From: JBAWXE01 sp037144255
GTDB lineage: Bacteria; Bacteroidota; Bacteroidia; Chitinophagales; Chitinophagaceae
DNA length: 6,660 bases
Direction: 5' to 3'
Assembly (NCBI GenBank): GCA_037144255.1
Contig: JBAWXE010000119.1
Location: forward strand, 1 to 6,660
Made by a program: the position numbers and the translations under genes. The notes under the pieces are model-generated. The model was not told the origin of the DNA. It saw nothing but the letters and a program-made list of their open reading frames with translations, and searched no databases. This document shows positions 6,244 to 6,660 of the stretch, in pieces. Every line of letters starts with the position of its first letter. Positions within the stretch are counted from its first letter, which is position 1.

Positions 6244-6543
6244 TCACCAGTGAATACTTTTTGATGGGATAAATTCACAGATCAATAATTCTTCTATGGT
6301 TTCGAGAAATACAATTGGATATTTTCTTTTGTAGGAAATGCACTTATAGCCAAGAATAGCACGTTGCGGGTCGCGACAAACTGCATGGTTTCTGCGAGAA
6401 TCAGAAAGTTTAATAAAGAAATCGTAAATATCGTCTGTGAATTTTTCAGCGGTTGTTATTAATCCTTTAGATTCTATATACCAAGCAATTTCAGCGACGC
6501 TATCTGCAACGGATTCCTTAATTATTACTTTTCGCCAGCCCAT
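6244..6543 (-). CDS. RelE/ParE superfamily toxin
   Basis: A 99-residue protein with the layout of the RelE/ParE fold: a first strand (RKVIIKES, 4-11), a helical hairpin (about 12-46, including TAEKFTDDIYDFF), then a beta-sheet (YKCISYKRKYPIVFLE, 66-81; ELLICEFIP, 85-93) ending SKSIHW. ParE-type members poison gyrase and RelE-type members cleave mRNA on the ribosome. I cannot assign the target from sequence. The gene lies downstream of, and overlaps by 19 nt, the end of a small gene with antitoxin features, the usual antitoxin-first arrangement. The ATG at 6543 fits the family's N-terminus. The frame stays open upstream to the window edge, but that stretch is the shadow of the antitoxin gene. 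Isoleucine codons are ATT 8, ATA 4, ATC 2, unlike the neighbouring plus-strand genes, consistent with a mobile accessory module. It is convergent with the YhcH-like gene. Confidence 0.8.
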   Translation of the reverse strand: MGWRKVIIKESVADSVAEIAWYIESKGLITTAEKFTDDIYDFFIKLSDSRRNHAVCRDPQRAILGYKCISYKRKYPIVFLETIEELLICEFIPSKSIHW

Positions 6544-6660
6544 TTTTTTATTAGCTTTTTGCTGTGAGCTCTGGCTTCTTCGATAGATAAAAGTTTTTCT
6601 GGTCTTGTTTTTAAAGCGGCTTTTTTTTGTAATTCTTCGTAACTTTCTATTGGCAAAACC
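6525..6660 (-). CDS. Antitoxin of the RelE/ParE pair, C-terminal part (cut by window edge)
   Basis: The minus strand from 6659 down to a TAA at 6525-6527 is open for 44 codons. It begins VLPIESYEELQKKAAL and closes with SIEEARAHSKKLIKKWAGEK. A strand-like VLPIxxYEEL segment followed by a charged helical tail is the look of Phd/YefM- or RelB-like antitoxins, whose N-terminus (outside the window) binds the operator and whose tail wraps the toxin. The exact family is not resolved. The stop falls 19 nt inside the toxin gene, which supports coupled translation. Partial: the start codon and promoter are beyond base 6660. Confidence 0.65.
   Translation of the reverse strand, partial: VLPIESYEELQKKAALKTRPEKLLSIEEARAHSKKLIKKWAGEK

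Overview
This window looks like a chromosomal segment of a Bacteroidota bacterium, probably Chitinophagales or a relative. That placement is inference from four things: start codons are preceded by A/T-rich sequence without Shine-Dalgarno motifs; several upstream regions carry the Bacteroidota -7 type box (TAnnTTTG); there is an LpxK, so the cell makes lipid A and is Gram-negative; and the protein sequences have the flavour of that phylum.

Layout. Bases 1-73 hold no complete gene but carry a good minus-strand promoter reading out of the window. Bases 74-1041 (minus strand) hold an AT-rich two-gene unit with an ATGA stop/start overlap: a secreted protein of unknown function, then a two-helix membrane protein resembling DUF3592. 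A 103-bp divergent intergenic region follows. Bases 1145-5288 (plus strand) hold lpxK (lipid A 4'-kinase), an RNase R-type exoribonuclease, and a short-chain trans-polyprenyl diphosphate synthase that starts 3 nt after the RNase R stop. Bases 5329-6222 (plus strand) hold a solo EVE-domain protein and a YhcH/YjgK/YiaL cupin-like protein, probably co-transcribed from their own promoter. Converging on these from the right, on the minus strand, is a type II toxin-antitoxin pair: a complete RelE/ParE-like toxin and the C-terminal 44 residues of its antitoxin, cut by the window edge.

The five central plus-strand genes are ordinary housekeeping functions (envelope lipid A, RNA turnover, isoprenoid synthesis, a nucleic-acid-binding domain protein, a small cupin). 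The flanking minus-strand genes are accessory. Codon use separates the two sets. In the four central genes I counted (all but rnr), isoleucine is almost always ATA (47 of 53). In the flanking genes ATT dominates.

I found no clear undescribed multi-gene system. The items most worth a second look are the extreme ATA preference, a repeated extended promoter motif (CGTATnTTT), the AT-rich secreted/membrane pair, and the RNase R that lacks the N-terminal helix-turn-helix domain.
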